Shown here: one piece after another, positions 35,089 through 51,300 of the stretch
Numbering within the stretch: position 1 is the stretch's first letter
Layout of the letters: each line of letters starts with the position of its first letter
Assembly: GCF_014898815.1 (NCBI RefSeq)
Contig: NW_026515428.1
Span: forward strand, 496,001 to 560,000
DNA: 64,000 nt
Direction: 5' to 3'
DNA from: Panonychus citri
Taxonomy: Eukaryota; Arthropoda; Arachnida; Trombidiformes; Tetranychidae
The notes under the pieces: model-generated
What the model saw: the letters and a program-made list of their open reading frames with translations, nothing else
Told to the model about the DNA's origin: nothing
The model's database searches: none
Made by a program: the position numbers and the translations under genes

Positions 35089-38000
35089 TACTTTAATGTG
35101 AAATATCAAAGCTCAACGTGATATTTTCTTGTAACTACATTTGCCATTTATTTCAATGTTTCCGTATTTTAATGATGATAATATGAAATGATGAGGATGC
35201 GAGTAAGATTTGAATATGTTTAAGTGAGTTGAAAAAATTGACTAAAATGATAATATAACAAATTAGATTTGAATCAAGTTGAAGTGATCAACTAAACTAA
35301 ACTTGATAATGATTAACTTTAGTCATACAATTGCAATGATAATAAACTATGCCAAGGTTGATTAAATTAAGTTTTAGGTTAGTTTGAAAATCACACTAAT
35401 AGTTGTTTGTTTGTGTCTTGTTGTTATTTTATCTAATTTCTTGTCAGTGAAAGTATAACGGTAAAAATGAAATCAACTTGGTGTATCACTTTGATGAATA
35501 TTTTATACTTATATTTTTAGATGGTGAAAATATAATCTAAAGTAAATTGTAACTGATATAACAAAACTTGAATCTGGTATCACTTTCATGATTATATGTC
35601 TTGATTTCATTGAGTATCTTGATAATAATAATGATAATGATGATGATTCAATTTCATGGGCCAAGGACATTGAAGTGTTTCGTTGTCTTTGTGTTATATT
35701 TATCTACACATGATACACTGAATTCACATTTCAATTTCAATCATTTGCCAATTTGGGCTGATTCCATGATGATGATGATGATATCTCATTCCATTCATTT
35801 GTAAATTTGCAAATCAAGCAGAATCATCATGATAATGTTTATTGTTGTTTTCTTTTGGCGGGAGATGATTTTTCTTCATCCAAAAAGCTGATTCAGACAA
35901 TTGAACATTTTGAAATCTATGATTTATATATATAAATATTGTCTCCTATTGTTGATGAAACTGTTAATTGTTTACACTGATTATTAGCATCTTGGATGAT
36001 TTAATTTCACTTGATGACAATTGTCATCTATTGAACTTTTTTCTTCAATCAAATTGACAATCTCAATAGTAAAATGAAATGAAATGATCACTTTAATGAT
36101 TACCTACTATTAAAATTAATTGTTATCATGATAACTACTTCCTCATTGTGATTAAATTTAGCAATCAAATTTTATCTTCTTGATTGTTTAATTTATTTAA
36201 CCGTTAAATTGAATTTATTATATTGTAATGATTGAAATAATTTCATCAACAATCAAAACCTATTTCAATAATAATTATACTTGTATACACTTAATATTAT
36301 ATTTGTCTTGTAAATTGTTAATGGTTAATTTGATTTAACCAATTAGCTCTAGTAATTAATTATCTATGACTACTCTAGTTAATTTTTTTTTCTTCTCTAA
36401 TTGTTTTGATATTATTAACTGATTTAAATTTGCCAATGTACCAGTTACATTTATGTTTCTTCAGGTTGAAAAGTAAACAAATTGTTTGGTTATTAAGTTA
36501 ATTGTTTACCTTTTGATTAGTCAACACATTTAAATTGTTTGCAACTCATTTAAATATAAATAATTTAAAACATACACATAAATATTCATAGAAATCCTTT
36601 ATAATAAAGGTAATCATTCAATTGACAATTAAATCAGTTAGAGTTGGTTAATTGTCTCAGTGATTCCAGTCAATTGATTATCACAAAATTATATTATTAC
36701 AAATTTATCATAACATGAAAACAATAACAGATCAACAGTAAATTGTCAACAATCAAGTCTAATCAATTTATCAGGTCACAATATGATTAGTTGATTTAGT
36801 TTTGTATTCTGAGTTTTAACCTCAATCTCAAGGATTAGCTAAAGATATTTAATCTTATTAGGATATTAATTTCTTGATCAATTGAATTGTGATCATAATA
36901 ATAACGTATAAGTTTTAATGATGATGATTAAATTTCCAATTGATTACATATTAACTATTCAATCAACTGATTTTCAATTGGAATGATTATTTTTCCTTCT
37001 CGATATAAATAACATGAAATAATAATAATCATCATGATTCATTGAATCAACCATATATATTTTTTTTACTATGATGATGATTATTAAAAAAAATTACTAC
37101 TACCACTCAATCTGATTGCTCTCATTGATCATGATTACTTTGTTATATATTAATAACTGTTACAATTAAATTAGTTTATCTTAATTCACTGAGCATAAAT
37201 TTAATGTTTATCTTTTCATATTTTTCATTGAAAAAAAAGTAATTCAATTTTTAATGCAATTTAATTTATATTGATCATCTTATATATTATCATATAGTAA
37301 TTTTAATCATTATTTTTGATGATATTTCTTAATAAATTTATATATTATTAGACTGATTAGTTATGATTACTATTCACAATGCTCATTTTTATATATATAT
37401 TAAACAGACACTTGAATTTTTCTTGATACAATCACCATAATCATGATGATGATTAGATTCATTATAAATGGTAATCATAATAATAATAAGATGTTGAGAT
37501 AAAATGAATTAACTTGATTAAGATGGATATGGGAAAGTGTTGAATGATAATAATGAATAATTATCATGCTCATTAAATTAATCAGTTTTCTTTGACCATG
37601 ACAATCAACAATTCCCATTCCCAGTTGATTAGATTGTTAAACAATTAGTTGATATACTGACTTATTATGAGGTTATTGCCATGAAAGCATCAATATGATA
37701 ATTATTAGTGAAAGAGAAAGTATCATGATTATTTCAACAATTAGAGAGAATTTTGAATAATTAAACAAATCAAATTAAGAGATTTTATTTAATTTGATTA
37801 TCGGTGAGATGATTATGATTATCCTATTCTCATTTCTAATTTGTCTTCTCAATTTTTCATCTTCGATCATTATCATTATAATAATGATCATCACTCAGTG
37901 TTCATATTATCTTCTTATATCACCATGAATCTTTCCATGTGAGCGCATGATTTCAATCAGAACTTAATCAGAACTTCTCTCTCTCTCTCTCTCTCTCTCT

Positions 38001-41000
38001 TCCGTTAATTCCCATTGAGACCAAACCCTTTTTCTCATCTCATTTCAACTTGATCATGTTAACTAATCAATCAATTTGTCTCGACCGTTAAACTTTACTC
38101 TGATGCTCATCATAATCATCTCATCATATATCATCATTTAGCTATCAGTTCATTGGACATAATATCTTTCCAATGGATGCTCGATTTAAAAACGAATTTC
38201 TTAAACACTTTCGAACTTATTATTTTCAACTTTTTTCTTCCTCCCATAATAAAGAAAACGATGATGATGATGAGGATGATAATGGTTATCACTTATCCTC
38301 TTTTGTTTTTACTCTCTTTCTCTGAAACTTAGATACATAATCTTTATCATCTCTCAGTTTTTTTTGATATTTTTCACATTATTTTCATGATAAGTTCAAT
38401 TACATTTTCTTTCAAGATGAACAATTGGATTTAATCAGTAACATTTTAACTCTCCTGGTGAATTAAGATAACCTCGTAATCTGTTGATTGACAGTATTTC
38501 TATTTTTCTTATTTCATTTCCGTAATCATTAGGACTTTTGATTGTCATGATTTAATTTACTCTCCATGATTATATTGTATTATAATAGATCACTCATCTT
38601 GTTTCAATCCTTTTATTGTTTAACATCCTAATGAGTTTTCAAGTCTTTTTTTTCATCTTCTTCTCGTTATTGTCTATTGACAACTTTTCAATTCTCAATT
38701 GCAATTGTAACTCTCTGTAATTTACTAATCACTAGTATTTCCTTAACTAATCCACTTTCACTGATTCATTGATTTAATTGACAATTAAGAAACTTTCTTT
38801 TATCTGATTTATCTTACTTTTTAATAGCAATGTATTTATATGTTTGATTGTTTATTGGATCACAATCTCTGATCTAGATTTTTACTCTTTTTGATTGTGA
38901 TCTCCATCAGACTCCAGCAATTAACTTATAGTTGATTGATTAAAATATACAATCATGTATTTGAGTAGCCTAAATATGCCTACACAATTAAACTCATAAA
39001 TATTAAATTGTCATCAATTACAATGATATAAAAAAAAAGTAACATAATCAATGATTACAATTGTTAATTGTGATTTTATTTTCTATCACTAGTTTCCAAT
39101 TAACTAATTCCTAGAAAAACCTTAAACATGAATACACAATCAAAAGTAATATATAGTTAATTAACATTGAATTCAACTGTTAACAACATCTTATGTAAAT
39201 ACAAATTGTTATTTGATTGTTGAATAACAATTTATTTTGCATAACTAAATCAAATCTAATTTGTTTGATTGTTTATTTGATCGGATAATAAAAAAAAACG
39301 TTGTGTTATCTGTTTACAATTAATTGATTGATCAACCATTAAAATTACTAATAAAGATGATTAGTTGATGATGATGATAAATTGTATAACTCAATTGATA
39401 ATTAAATCGTCAAATTAAATGATGATATAAACCAGGAGATTATTATGATTTTGATCATTGAATTAATATCTAAGTGTGACCAGTGATATTTAGCAAAAGA
39501 ATCAAATCAATTAATTGTTGTATTACAATTTGATCAAATTAACTGTCAAAAATAACCAATTAATCATTTGGATTTGTTGATTAACTGGTCTATCTAACTT
39601 TGAACAATCAGTTCAGAAAGTTAATCAAGATTAACATGGAGTTGATGAAGAGAAAAAAAAAGTTCATGAGAAAAGTAAAATTATCGTAACGATAATCCTG
39701 AATTTCTCTGTTATAATGGAATACATGGAAAATTATTCTTCTCGTCAACAAATTAGATGGAAAGTATTTCCATGTAAGTTTCAAGAGACATAATTGATTC
39801 CATTGAAAAAAGTTCAGCATGAACATCGGTGAAAGTTGAGGAAGAAGAAAAAAGTTTTTTTCCCATTCAGGAGAGATTATTTTTCTATTATCCCTTTTCT
39901 CATTCATCATCACTGAAAATGATGATGATGAAGGCAGAAAAATTGAGTTTATTCCTAGATTCTAACATGGTAATAATGCCCGAGGCAATTTTATTCTCAG
40001 TATATATTTATATATATAAAAAAATACCGAGAAAGAAAACCGATTCAACTAATATAAGTATTTCAACTTTCTAGATATTTATCATTATTATTATTCCTGT
40101 TTAGTGGTGAAAGCAACATTCAGTTTAGATGGTCTAGCATTTTGTATCGTCATTATCATCTTGCCTCAGGCGAAAAATAGTCTGAAAGGAGGAGAGAGAC
40201 GCACGAACATAATATCAATAGAGTATAAAAAAAATCACTCGAAGAAGCATTAAATTCATTCAATATTATATTTATATGGAAACAATTTAATGAGCCTTTG
40301 TGAATTTCCCATTCTCAGCATTCAGATTGACTCATGAGGATTCTGAATCTTTCCCTCCATGAATAATGACAATAAATAAATTATTGTCAAGTTCATTAAC
40401 CAATAAATGAGTGTTAATAGTTATCATTTGGTTAGATTTCATCCTATTGATCAGATAATCTGAATAGTTAAACTCACCATTAATATTTCATGTTTATCAA
40501 TATAATTGAAAACTTTATTATCATATGAATATTATAATTTTTCTCAATTTTGTCAACCAGTTTTTTTTCTCAATGTAATTCTTGATTGTTCATTATCCTG
40601 CATTTCAAGGTTCTCCATGATACTAATAGTGATTAACTGAATGAGTTTTTCTCTCTCTCGCTAACAATGTGATACATTGTTTTCATTTAATTTACATGTA
40701 AAAAACGTTTCTCTTCATTATATTTTAACCTAATACTTGAGATTTTGTTTCTTTTACATGATAACCTTACATGGAAAACTGAAAACCATTACCTAGGATA
40801 CTGATTATCATTCCTGAATTTTCATAATATAAAATTTTTTGTTTTCTTTCACAAATCAAAAGACTTAGTTTCCTTTGACAAGAACATCAATCAATGGGAT
40901 TTGAATATCAACTATCAAGGGTATCGTCAATTTCATGTTATTTTCATCGCCTTGATCCTTATCCTTTTTAATTTTTGATATTTATCATCCTCTCTCTCTC

Positions 41001-42429
41001 TCTCTCACTCCCACTTCCTACCAAAAGGGATAATAATAGTTGACATAAACGTAAGCCAAGTGAAGATGAGGATGATAATCATTAACCAGAAGGTTATATT
41101 ACTTTGTTTCAGATAACAAAAAGTTATATTTTTCAGTTCATCATGTAACAGGAAGATATTCAAATTCTGAATAAAATTACTATTACCATGAATATGAATC
41201 GTTCAATTGTTTCAGAACTTTTTTTCTCCATCAATTGTTTTTTTTCTGCCTATGATAAATTGTACTCTATTTATTGATTGTGATTAGTTTGCCTATTGTT
41301 TTTTTCCTTCTCATTTTTTTTGGGTTTATGTTAATGATGATGATGCTCATGATTCTAGTGGATTAATGATTCTTTTTTTTTTATTAAATTAATCACTTTT
41401 ATCCCTGTTCACTTTATCATTGTTCAATATAACAATAATGATCATGTTTCCTTGACCCTCTTGTTAATATGAACATATGAACTTTTAATACCCAATCATG
41501 TATTCAGAGTTTGAACTTTATCTTCATTAGCTGTTTTCTGGTTCATTTTCAATTGATGAAAATTTATCCGGCTAATAAAATTATCACATTGATGGGCATG
41601 TATTCATGCTTATAGTATATTTGTTGTATTCTGTTGTTGGTTTGGATGATGATGATGCTGAAAAACCATCAACGTTGTTACCTTAATTAAGAACGTATTA
41701 TCTTGAAATCTCATGGGAGATAACTCGTGAAGTTAAATGAAGGAAAAAATTAATTGAATTTGAAGGAAGATGAAGATGATTTTGTTTTTGTTTGGTGAAG
41801 AAAATGAGAGAGAGAGAGAGATGAAGATAAAGAGGGAGAGGCGATTGAAGAAGGAAGAAAAAAATATTACCAAGCTTGAAAAGTTCCTAATAAATATAAG
41901 TAAAGGTTTTCTTTACCAACGAGAATCAACCAGAACTTTATTTTATTATATCTGTTATCAGAATCCACCAGAACTTACCTGACATCACACTGGTAGAGTT
42001 TACATGAAAAGTAAGGATGATAAATTGGACCAAGGTAAAAATAAAGGTGTAAAAAAAAGGTAAAATGAAGGTAAAAACTGTCAAGTAACTGTTCATGAAA
42101 GTGGGGTGGCTAAATGAAGAAAGGAACCACTGATAAGGGAGAGAGCAAGATGAGGATGGATGATGAAAGATGAAGATGCTAGAAGGCATGAAAAGATAAA
42201 AATGAAAGTCAGGTTACTGGTGTTATTATTATATAACATTGAGAGATTTGAGTAACAAAAACGATGAGATAAGTGACAAAAAGACTCATGGTGATGACGC
42301 TTGTGATTCTGGTATTGAAGGTGGTGGAGGATGAATGGATAGTAGTGGCAATGATAGTTTGAAAAGAAAAGGAATGATTATGATGATAAAGATGAGAAAG
42401 ATGAAAAAGAATGACAAGATTAGTTTCAT

Positions 42430-42464
<35 letters not shown>

Positions 42465-44654
42465 TTTCTATCTTCTATCCATTGATTCCCTTGCGTGTTT
42501 GTTACCTTTTTTCCCATAGACTTTTACTTGCAATGTTTTTGTTACATCGATCAATAGACACACATACACAGTTACATGGTAGTTATATATAGAGACAACT
42601 ATTGAACCAAAATAGTTCATCGATCTTGCTTATATTTCCTGTTCTTTATCTCCATCATCTTCATCTCTCTACTCTTTGGTTCCTTTTCCTCTCTTGATCT
42701 TATCTTCATCACCATCTCACTCTCTCTCTCTATAAGTCCTCCAGTGTCTATCGTTGACAACAACATGGGAACAAACAACTGAACTTAGCGATTACTTATT
42801 GATACCAATTCTCATATTCACCTTTATATTATGACCTTTCCACTAACCTTGAGACTAATCATAAGGGAAAGATACAGAAAACAATAGAAATAATGAAATA
42901 GGGGGAGGAAAAGTTTACTTTTGTTACCTTGTTATTGTTGTTACCGTTATCATGATGATGTCTTAACTCAATCAAAATATCAAACCACGTATCAGATGTG
43001 ATGATGATGATGATCAGTCATCATCAAGCGTAATTCACATTGATTTTTTTCTCTCTCTCTAACAAACAAAAACTAAACATATAACTAAGCACAACCATTT
43101 TCTGTATTACTGAATTATATTTACCTTGAAAAGCCCATTGCAATAATAATAATCATCATCATCCAACAATTCAATACATTAACAAATCAATACGATTACC
43201 TCATAAGAGTTTGAATGAAGGAAAAACTTTATTCTCTACCATGTAACTTGAAAGCCTCTGAACTTTTTTCTTCATTGTTGTCTGAGAAGAAGATGGAAAA
43301 ATCCTGATAATAATAGTAACGATAATAATAATAATATACTAATACTTTTGAATTGAGCCTTTTTCCTGCTACATGCTCACCCTTTCACCTCCATCTATCT
43401 CCTCACTCTGAACATTTCACTGAACTTTTCATCATTATAATGCTAATACGGTTAAACATATTTGACGTGATTCACATTGAAAAAAGTTCAATGTGTATAA
43501 TCAGATTAAATAGTAAACCAATCGTATCCTTTTTTTTCAACAATGAGTAGACAAAACATAAAATAATATTAAATCAGTTAACCATCATTTTCATCATCAG
43601 CATCATCATCATCTTCATCATCATCTTCATACACCTTGATTCTGTTTTTATTATCATCATATCAGTGATTTATTGTTAACCAACAAAACAATCAGATTTT
43701 GATGATCAATTTTGTTGAGCTTTGACATCAAGGGTTACCAACTTTATGATTGATATTATTGATTCAGTTTTTTTGTTTTTCTTTCATTATTTGTGATAAT
43801 TTTTTTGATTGATTGTTGGCCTTTTAGCTAAATTGTTTGATTGTTAGCAGAGAAATTTAATTTACCATTTGATTGTTGGCTTACAACTAACTCTTTTCAC
43901 CAATTTAATTTGTTTACGTTTATGTTACACTTAATGAGTTGATACTTTTCTTAGGTTTTTATGATCATTAATCACTTTAAATATAAGTTGAGATGATTTA
44001 ATGATTAATTAATTGTTTACTTTCTGTTTTAATTGCACAATTTTTTTATTGTGAAAAATGTTGATTAGTTGATTGGGTGAATTCAAGTCTTTTGTGTGTG
44101 TGTGTCTAAGCTTGTTGATTGTTTCATAATAATTAGAGGATGAAAATCTGATATTTTGATTAATTAATTCAATTAAGATAATCAAATTAGTAGAAGAAAA
44201 AAAATTGCTGCTTATATCATTAGATAATTAGTTAGAATTAACTTTTGATGAGAAAAAAAAAATTCGCAATCAAATTGAATTTTGATTATAATCATTTTTT
44301 AATCGCAATAGATTAAAAATAAATCACATTATTATGATGAGATGATTATAATTATCAAAATGATTAGTTGAATTGAGATTTTGTAAATTGTTGACAATAA
44401 ATGAGAGACACACATACACACATTTGGAGTTAAAATTAATTACTTCAATTAGATTATGATTTCTATGTGAGAAAAAAATTATTTACAGTTAATTAACAGT
44501 TATTGTTAGTTAATCAGAGACAATAACACACGAAATGTAAATTAAATGCTAAGTTCAATCGTAATTATCATCGTTTTCATCTTGGATCATCAAATGATGA
44601 TCAGCTAGAAATTATCATCATATGAACATATTATTATAATTATAATCATTATGT

Positions 44655-44687
<33 letters not shown>

Positions 44688-45884
44688 GTAATCATTATGC
44701 ATGAAAATGAGAAAAAAATTCTTGCACCAAATTTGAAAACATTATCATGGACTGAATATTATGGATCCTCATTAATTTTATCATCATGGATGATGATGAT
44801 GATAGGGACAGGACTGAACGTAACATTTAGGATATTAATAGCATCAGAATATGAAGATTATCATGTTGATGATATTTTATCATGTTAATACTTTGACACA
44901 TTATCCAGAACTTATATCAAGGTGGATTCATTTTCCTCTCTCTCTCTCTCTCTTCCCCATGAAACTTTCCAAGTCTGAATTGTAAATTTACCACACCCAC
45001 ACTCATTTTTCTTGATTGTTGATCTAATTTTACTTTTCTCTTTACTATTTAGATTGGAGCTAATATAATGTTGATTGTTGGCATTAATTTATTGGGTTTA
45101 ATGTCTTTCTTTTTCTATGAGCGTCAACAACGTCGAGCATTTCTTGAGACTTGTCAATCGTTGGAGGTTAAACTTGTCCTCGAAGAGGAATCAGCTGAAC
45201 AGGAGAGACTTTTACTTTCCGTGTTACCCAAACACGTTGCCGCTGAGATACGTCAAGATCTTGGATCAATGGTCACTGGTCAATTTAAAAAGATTTACAT
45301 GTCACGTCATGAAAATGTTTCAATTCTGTTTGCAGATATCGTCGGATTTACGGCGATAAGTTCAACATGTTCCGCTGCCGAATTGGTTAAAACTTTGAAT
45401 GAACTTTTTGCTCGATTTGATAAGTTATCAGATAAATATCATCAGTTGAGAATTAAAATTTTAGGTGATTGTTATTATTGTATATCTGGTGCACCAGAAC
45501 AACGGCCTGACCATGCTGTACTCTGCGTTCACATGGGACTATCAATGGTCGAGGCAATTAAATCAGTTCGAGAGGAGACAAAATCTTCCGTTGATATGAG
45601 AGTGGGAATTCACACCGGTGGAGTTCTAGCCGGTGTTCTAGGTCAAAAACAGTGGCAATTTGATGTTTACTCACGAGATGTTGAACTGGCCAACAAGATG
45701 GAATCAGGTGGACTTCCGGGTCGAGTTCATATCTCCGAGCGGACTTTATCCTTTCTCAACGGTGAATTTGAAATCTCCAACGGAGATGGAGCCTCTAGAG
45801 AAGAGGCCATTAGACTGGCCAATATATCAACATATTTTATCGTAAGAGTAATTAAACCAGTAAGTTAATTATATGTATTACCAT

Positions 45885-45918
<34 letters not shown>

Positions 45919-48260
45919 CTCAATTCAATCAGTTAATTTACTTTTCCAGAAGCAAATCTCATCCAATTAATTCTTGTTACAATAAACATTCAAATATCAA
46001 GTATAAACCTGGAAAGAAAAACAAAACTTACTGTTGTTAATCAGTTAAACCAGATTAGTTAATTACCAACAATTAACTGAATCCACGCAGTCAATGGTTT
46101 ACAAGACTGATTACACTGTCATTAAGGGAAAACAACAATTAGCTTAATTACTGTGTATTCATAGTAAATTTTTAATGATAATGTTTCTCTTAACAATAAT
46201 ATAAACCAAAAAATTCTGGTTACTCATCAAGATTTACTTGAATACTGAGTAAATGCCCAATGATAGTAAATACATGTAATATCATCATGAATCTGGGTTG
46301 AATCCCCATGTTCAGAATCTTAATTCAGTTTGAGAATTCATTTCTCTCTCTTTCTTTACTTTGTTTTTTAGCAAATATTCATGATCCATGTTTATTCAGA
46401 TTATTTTTGCTTATTTTAAGATCTAAATTGATGAAAAAATTTTTAGCTTATCAAGTCGATTCCATGATAACAATCATGATAATATTCAGTTGTTATCCAT
46501 GGGTGGATCATGAAGAATTTTGTTTTTCTCCTTTTCCTTTCCTCAGACATACTAGTTGATAATAAGAGAAATCTGGGTCAGAATTTTATTCCAACGATTT
46601 TGATATTGAATCTGATTCGTTAAACCATGAATGGTGTGTATTTGGAAATTCATTGAGAAAATCAACTTTATCTCTTTTGATATCTTTTTATTTCATCTTC
46701 TCAGAGCTTTAGATTTCCAAGGAAGTGAAAACTTCCTCCTTTCGTTTCCGCTTTCAGAATTCAGAACAAACATTTTTAACCTTGATAAATATACTCTAAC
46801 AAATACTCATTTATATTATCACGATAATCAATGAGTAACAATTTTATCACTCATATTGATTGATCATCAATAGAGATATATAACATTCATTGAATACAAT
46901 TTCCAAAGGCTTTAACTTGAATGTTTTATTTTCATCATCATTTTCCAAATCAATTCAGCTGATAATAAATTCATTTGTTTTCCTCCCCTGAATTGATAAT
47001 CATGATAATCTTTTTTCATTTAAACCAAAACCTTAACCAATTCCCACTGAGACTAATACACCTTTTGACAATATTACATGAGATTTATTATCATACATAA
47101 CAATCAATTAATCATATATATGAAAGTCAATATTTTAAAAATTAATCAATTGAAAATGATTCGTTTCTCTGTTAACAGTATCCTGAAGGTACTTTGGATG
47201 CAAATCAATCACCATCAATGGTGAAACTTAAAGGTGATAATCTATCTCATAAAACGATCGGAGGAGGAGGAGGTGGAAACGATATCGAAGAGGGTAATCA
47301 ACTTCGAGAATGTATAATTGGCTCTGGTGGGGAGATAAAAAATGTCGCTGAATATAATGCTCGCCTTCGCCATGAACTTTTAAACCGAGACAATGCTCAC
47401 AATTTATCTGATCACAGTTATCCAATAAGCCTTACCTTTCGTAATCCAGCCTATGAGTCACAATTTCTCAATACCCGTGAAATAACCGGAAGCATATCAC
47501 TTGTCTCATTGCCTTGTACACTTGCCTGTTCCTTCATGAGTTACCTTTTAATTGGTCCAACAACATTAACCCTTTTCCTGGTTTATGCTCTTTCGGTGAC
47601 CATATTAGCTTTAACCTCAATCGCTTCCATGTCAACAATTATATGCAAATCATGTCCGAAGCCTCTATTAGCTTTATCTAAATCTGTTCAAGCCAAATCA
47701 TGGATTCGTTTGGTAATCGCCTCATCCATGATAATTGTTTGGATAGTTGCTCATATCATTGCCAATGTAAGTCAACCGATTGTTATTATTATTATTCTTG
47801 TTCCTTCCCACAATCAACTTAATCATTGATTAACCATCATTCATATAAATCACTTTGATTTCATTGATGTTTATTAAAAGCAAATCATATTCAAATGGTT
47901 CTTATATCAATTTTGTCCCTTTTTTTCATCAATCAAATGTTATCTTGTAGTATTTGTGTTTATATGTTTTGATGGTTTAATCATTGATTATAATCAATAT
48001 TATTACGATCAATATGATTATGACAATTTATTTTCCTTCCCTTGTAACCATATATAAGATTAGTTTATCACCACTAATTATATTCAATTTCTATAAACAA
48101 TTCAATCAATATCATGGTAACAATGAAATAACCTGGAAATTCAATAATCATATCAACCTTTTTATTAACATTTACCTTTGGACAAAGATGAAGTATTATA
48201 AAAATCCAATTATCTTTATTTCCCTTTGACCCATTGTCCAGTTACAATAATAAAATGGAC

Positions 48261-48318
<58 letters not shown>

Positions 48319-51300
48319 AAGAATGAAATTCCTTGAAAAAAAGTTCCGAGTACTGACCAACACACTGGACAATGATAATAATAGAGACCATTATACAATT
48401 ATTATCAAACGTATTATTATTTGTGTCTTGGAGTATTTTTTTTATTATATTGCTTTTTCTAGGTCAATATTTAATAACAAGAGACTCTTGACCAGTTGAC
48501 CAGTTGATAATATTTTCCAATGGAAATAATAATTTAATGATGAGCAGAAAGAAAAAAAAATAATTGATTGTTAGTCCATTATAATGAAGTCTGAGAACCA
48601 TGAACAAGATATAAAAGTTGAATTTAATGATTAACAGAATTAATCTTAATTGTTTATTTCAAAATTTCCAACTTTTAATTGCAACGATAAAATTAATTGT
48701 TAACAATTTTGATCAACTTTTGTAATGTTTACCATTAACTCGATAAGTTTAATGAGTTTCTTTTGATATTTAATTTTGACAATCTTCTTTACGATTAAAT
48801 TGTTATTAACTCACAATTAAATCAGTTTAGGATAATAAATTGATTGTTGTGGTGAATCAATTTGTCTGTAAAGTGTTTTCCCTGATTGTAAACAATTAAC
48901 TGACAATCTAATGTATAATAACAATAATTGAAATTGAAATTTATCTACAAGTTTGTTTGCTAAATCATTTGTTGGTTTCAAAAAAAAAATCAAATTAGTC
49001 AATTTAATTGCGAGCAAATTGTTTCAAACTAAATTAACCTCTTTACATGACTATTAAAATGATCAACTAACCAATTGGAATACAAATTTAAAACTTACTA
49101 ATCAATGGAAAGTAATCAAACTGTAAACAGAATTGAAAAGCATTACCATTATCAGAATTGATTGTTTTATATTCCAAATGATAATCAATTTACATGATAA
49201 TCACAATCTAAGCACATGAAAGTTTCAAAAAGAAGATGAAACTTAATCTGAAGCTGAAAAGTGGAAACTGAACAAAAAAGTTTCCTAATCCAAATAAACA
49301 CACACAAAGAACTGAGAGAGAGAGTAAAAAAAATAGTAAACTGAACTTAATGAAACTCAGAATCCAGAACAGATTAAATAACGTTTACAGAAGCATCATG
49401 ATGATGACGATCATCATCATGTCTATGGAAACTGAACAGTAGAAAAATGTGAGTCTGAAACAATTTTTTCTGTTCACTGTTCATTCCCTGAGATGTGCTA
49501 TTTTTATCATGAACAAGAAGAAAGAAAATGAAAAGAAAAACTAAAACAAAAATCGAGGAAACAAAAAAGTTCTGGTAAGGTAATTTTCTTGAATTCTTAT
49601 CATGCTATTCCAAAGTTAACCATTATTATCATACAGAATAAAAGAGGATATATCGAGGAAATGATGATATTATTTTCCCTGCGATTCTGTTAACAGATAA
49701 ATTCTGAATCTTTCTCAACTTTTTTCTCTCTCTCTCTCTCCAAAGTTATTGTTATTTTTATCGTTGTATTAATACTTGACTTTGACTTGAACATTGTGAT
49801 TCTCAAGTAGTTGATTCTTACCCTGAGAATGGAAGATAAAAGTAATTCCAAAAGTGGGTATTCTCTTAGTCTCATCTTTATCTTCATCATCTTCTCTTTT
49901 TCTCCATTCTCAATACTCTGAATAACAAATGAACTCCCTGTTATAAAACTCAGTGTGTGTGTGTGTATTATATTACTTATTATTCAGTAGGCATTTGATA
50001 TTAATAAGTAATGATAATATTCATCATGATTGAATTGAATTTTTCCTCTCTTATTAAAACGATGAGAAAACATAACGATTACAAAATTACCAGAATTGTT
50101 TATGATAATAATCGTTATAATTTCCATGAAACCCTGAACTGTTGAATTGTTTTCCCATTTTAATTTTCATCTGATTAGCTAATTTCTTATGAGGAAACTT
50201 TTCTCTCTCTCTCTCTCTCCTGGTTAATTAGTTGACTAATTTGTTTCCAAGTAAATTAAATTGTCAAAGATTCTGTCTGAATTTCATATACATATTCAAG
50301 GTTATATTCATGAATATGTGTCAAACCTTTTAGAATCTTATTCCATGAGTATCATCACTCAAGGTAGATGATGAATCTTTTGGATCATCTCCAGGATGAA
50401 GTTTCCATGGCGTGAGAGAGAGACGATAAGATGAGAAAATATTGAAACGTTTCTTTCTTCATATGTTCCTTTGAAATCGATAAATGAATTATTCAGACGA
50501 TTCAGTTTCCATTTACCCTGGTTATCTGTATTCTCACCATTGTGAACATTTTGAAGGAACCTTATGATTACTGTTATTAGACAGTTTTCTCATCCTAATA
50601 GAATCTTTCTCTCTCTCTTTTCATGTAATAATTTATTTTCCATAATGAATTCTGAAATAAATCGTCTTTTTCCCGCTTTCCCATGTATTCCAGTGTTACC
50701 CTGGAATATATTTATCGCCCAAGAATCAGATTGATTGATTACTTTTAAAAAGATTTCATTATATTTTTTTCAATTGTTTTATATTCTTATTGTTGTTATA
50801 TTTTTGACTTATGTCATCTCATGAATTTCATGAAAAGTTCAGTGGGTTGAGTTCTTATATTTTTTTTCCTTTCCTCCTTTAACTTGGCTTCAACTGAATC
50901 ATTCATAACAAGAGATATACACACAATGTAATTGTGTCAATAGTAAATTTTTGCCAATTTTTTTTTCTCAATCATTTAGAGTCAATTAATATTCACAATT
51001 TACACCATTTAATCAATCAATAAGTATTACGATTCCTTGTTAATTGTTGGGTTAATTGTAGTATACTCAAGGGTTGAAATGGGTTGGAAAATGTCAACAA
51101 GTTTAGTATTTAAGATGATTGAATTGTGGAAAAGTAAAAATTAACTCATCTATGTAACAATTTAGAGCTAATTTATGATTAATTGTCAATCATTTGTCAA
51201 TTTCTTACTCATTTCAATGATTACCATTCAATCAACCATAATTATCATCACTTTAATTCATACAACAACCACACAATTAAAAGGGAAACAAAGTTTACCA

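Larger units (their letters stand above)
31119..45052 (+). other. 13.9-kb first intron of adenylyl cyclase
   Basis: The GT donor at 31119 and AG acceptor at 45051-45052 flank in-phase exons. Inside I see no supported gene on either strand. It is rich in CT/TC tracts (around 32372, 33345, 35034, 37976, 40989, 42433, 44937) and ATC/GAT triplet runs (32538, 44656). Open frames here are short and driven by these repeats. Regulatory elements or an overlooked alternative first exon are possible. Confidence 0.7.

Noticed and set aside
33510..42592. Many 60-100-codon frames inside the adenylyl cyclase intron
   Set aside because: Composed of AT-rich or CT/TCA repeat translation, with no domain, splice or start context.
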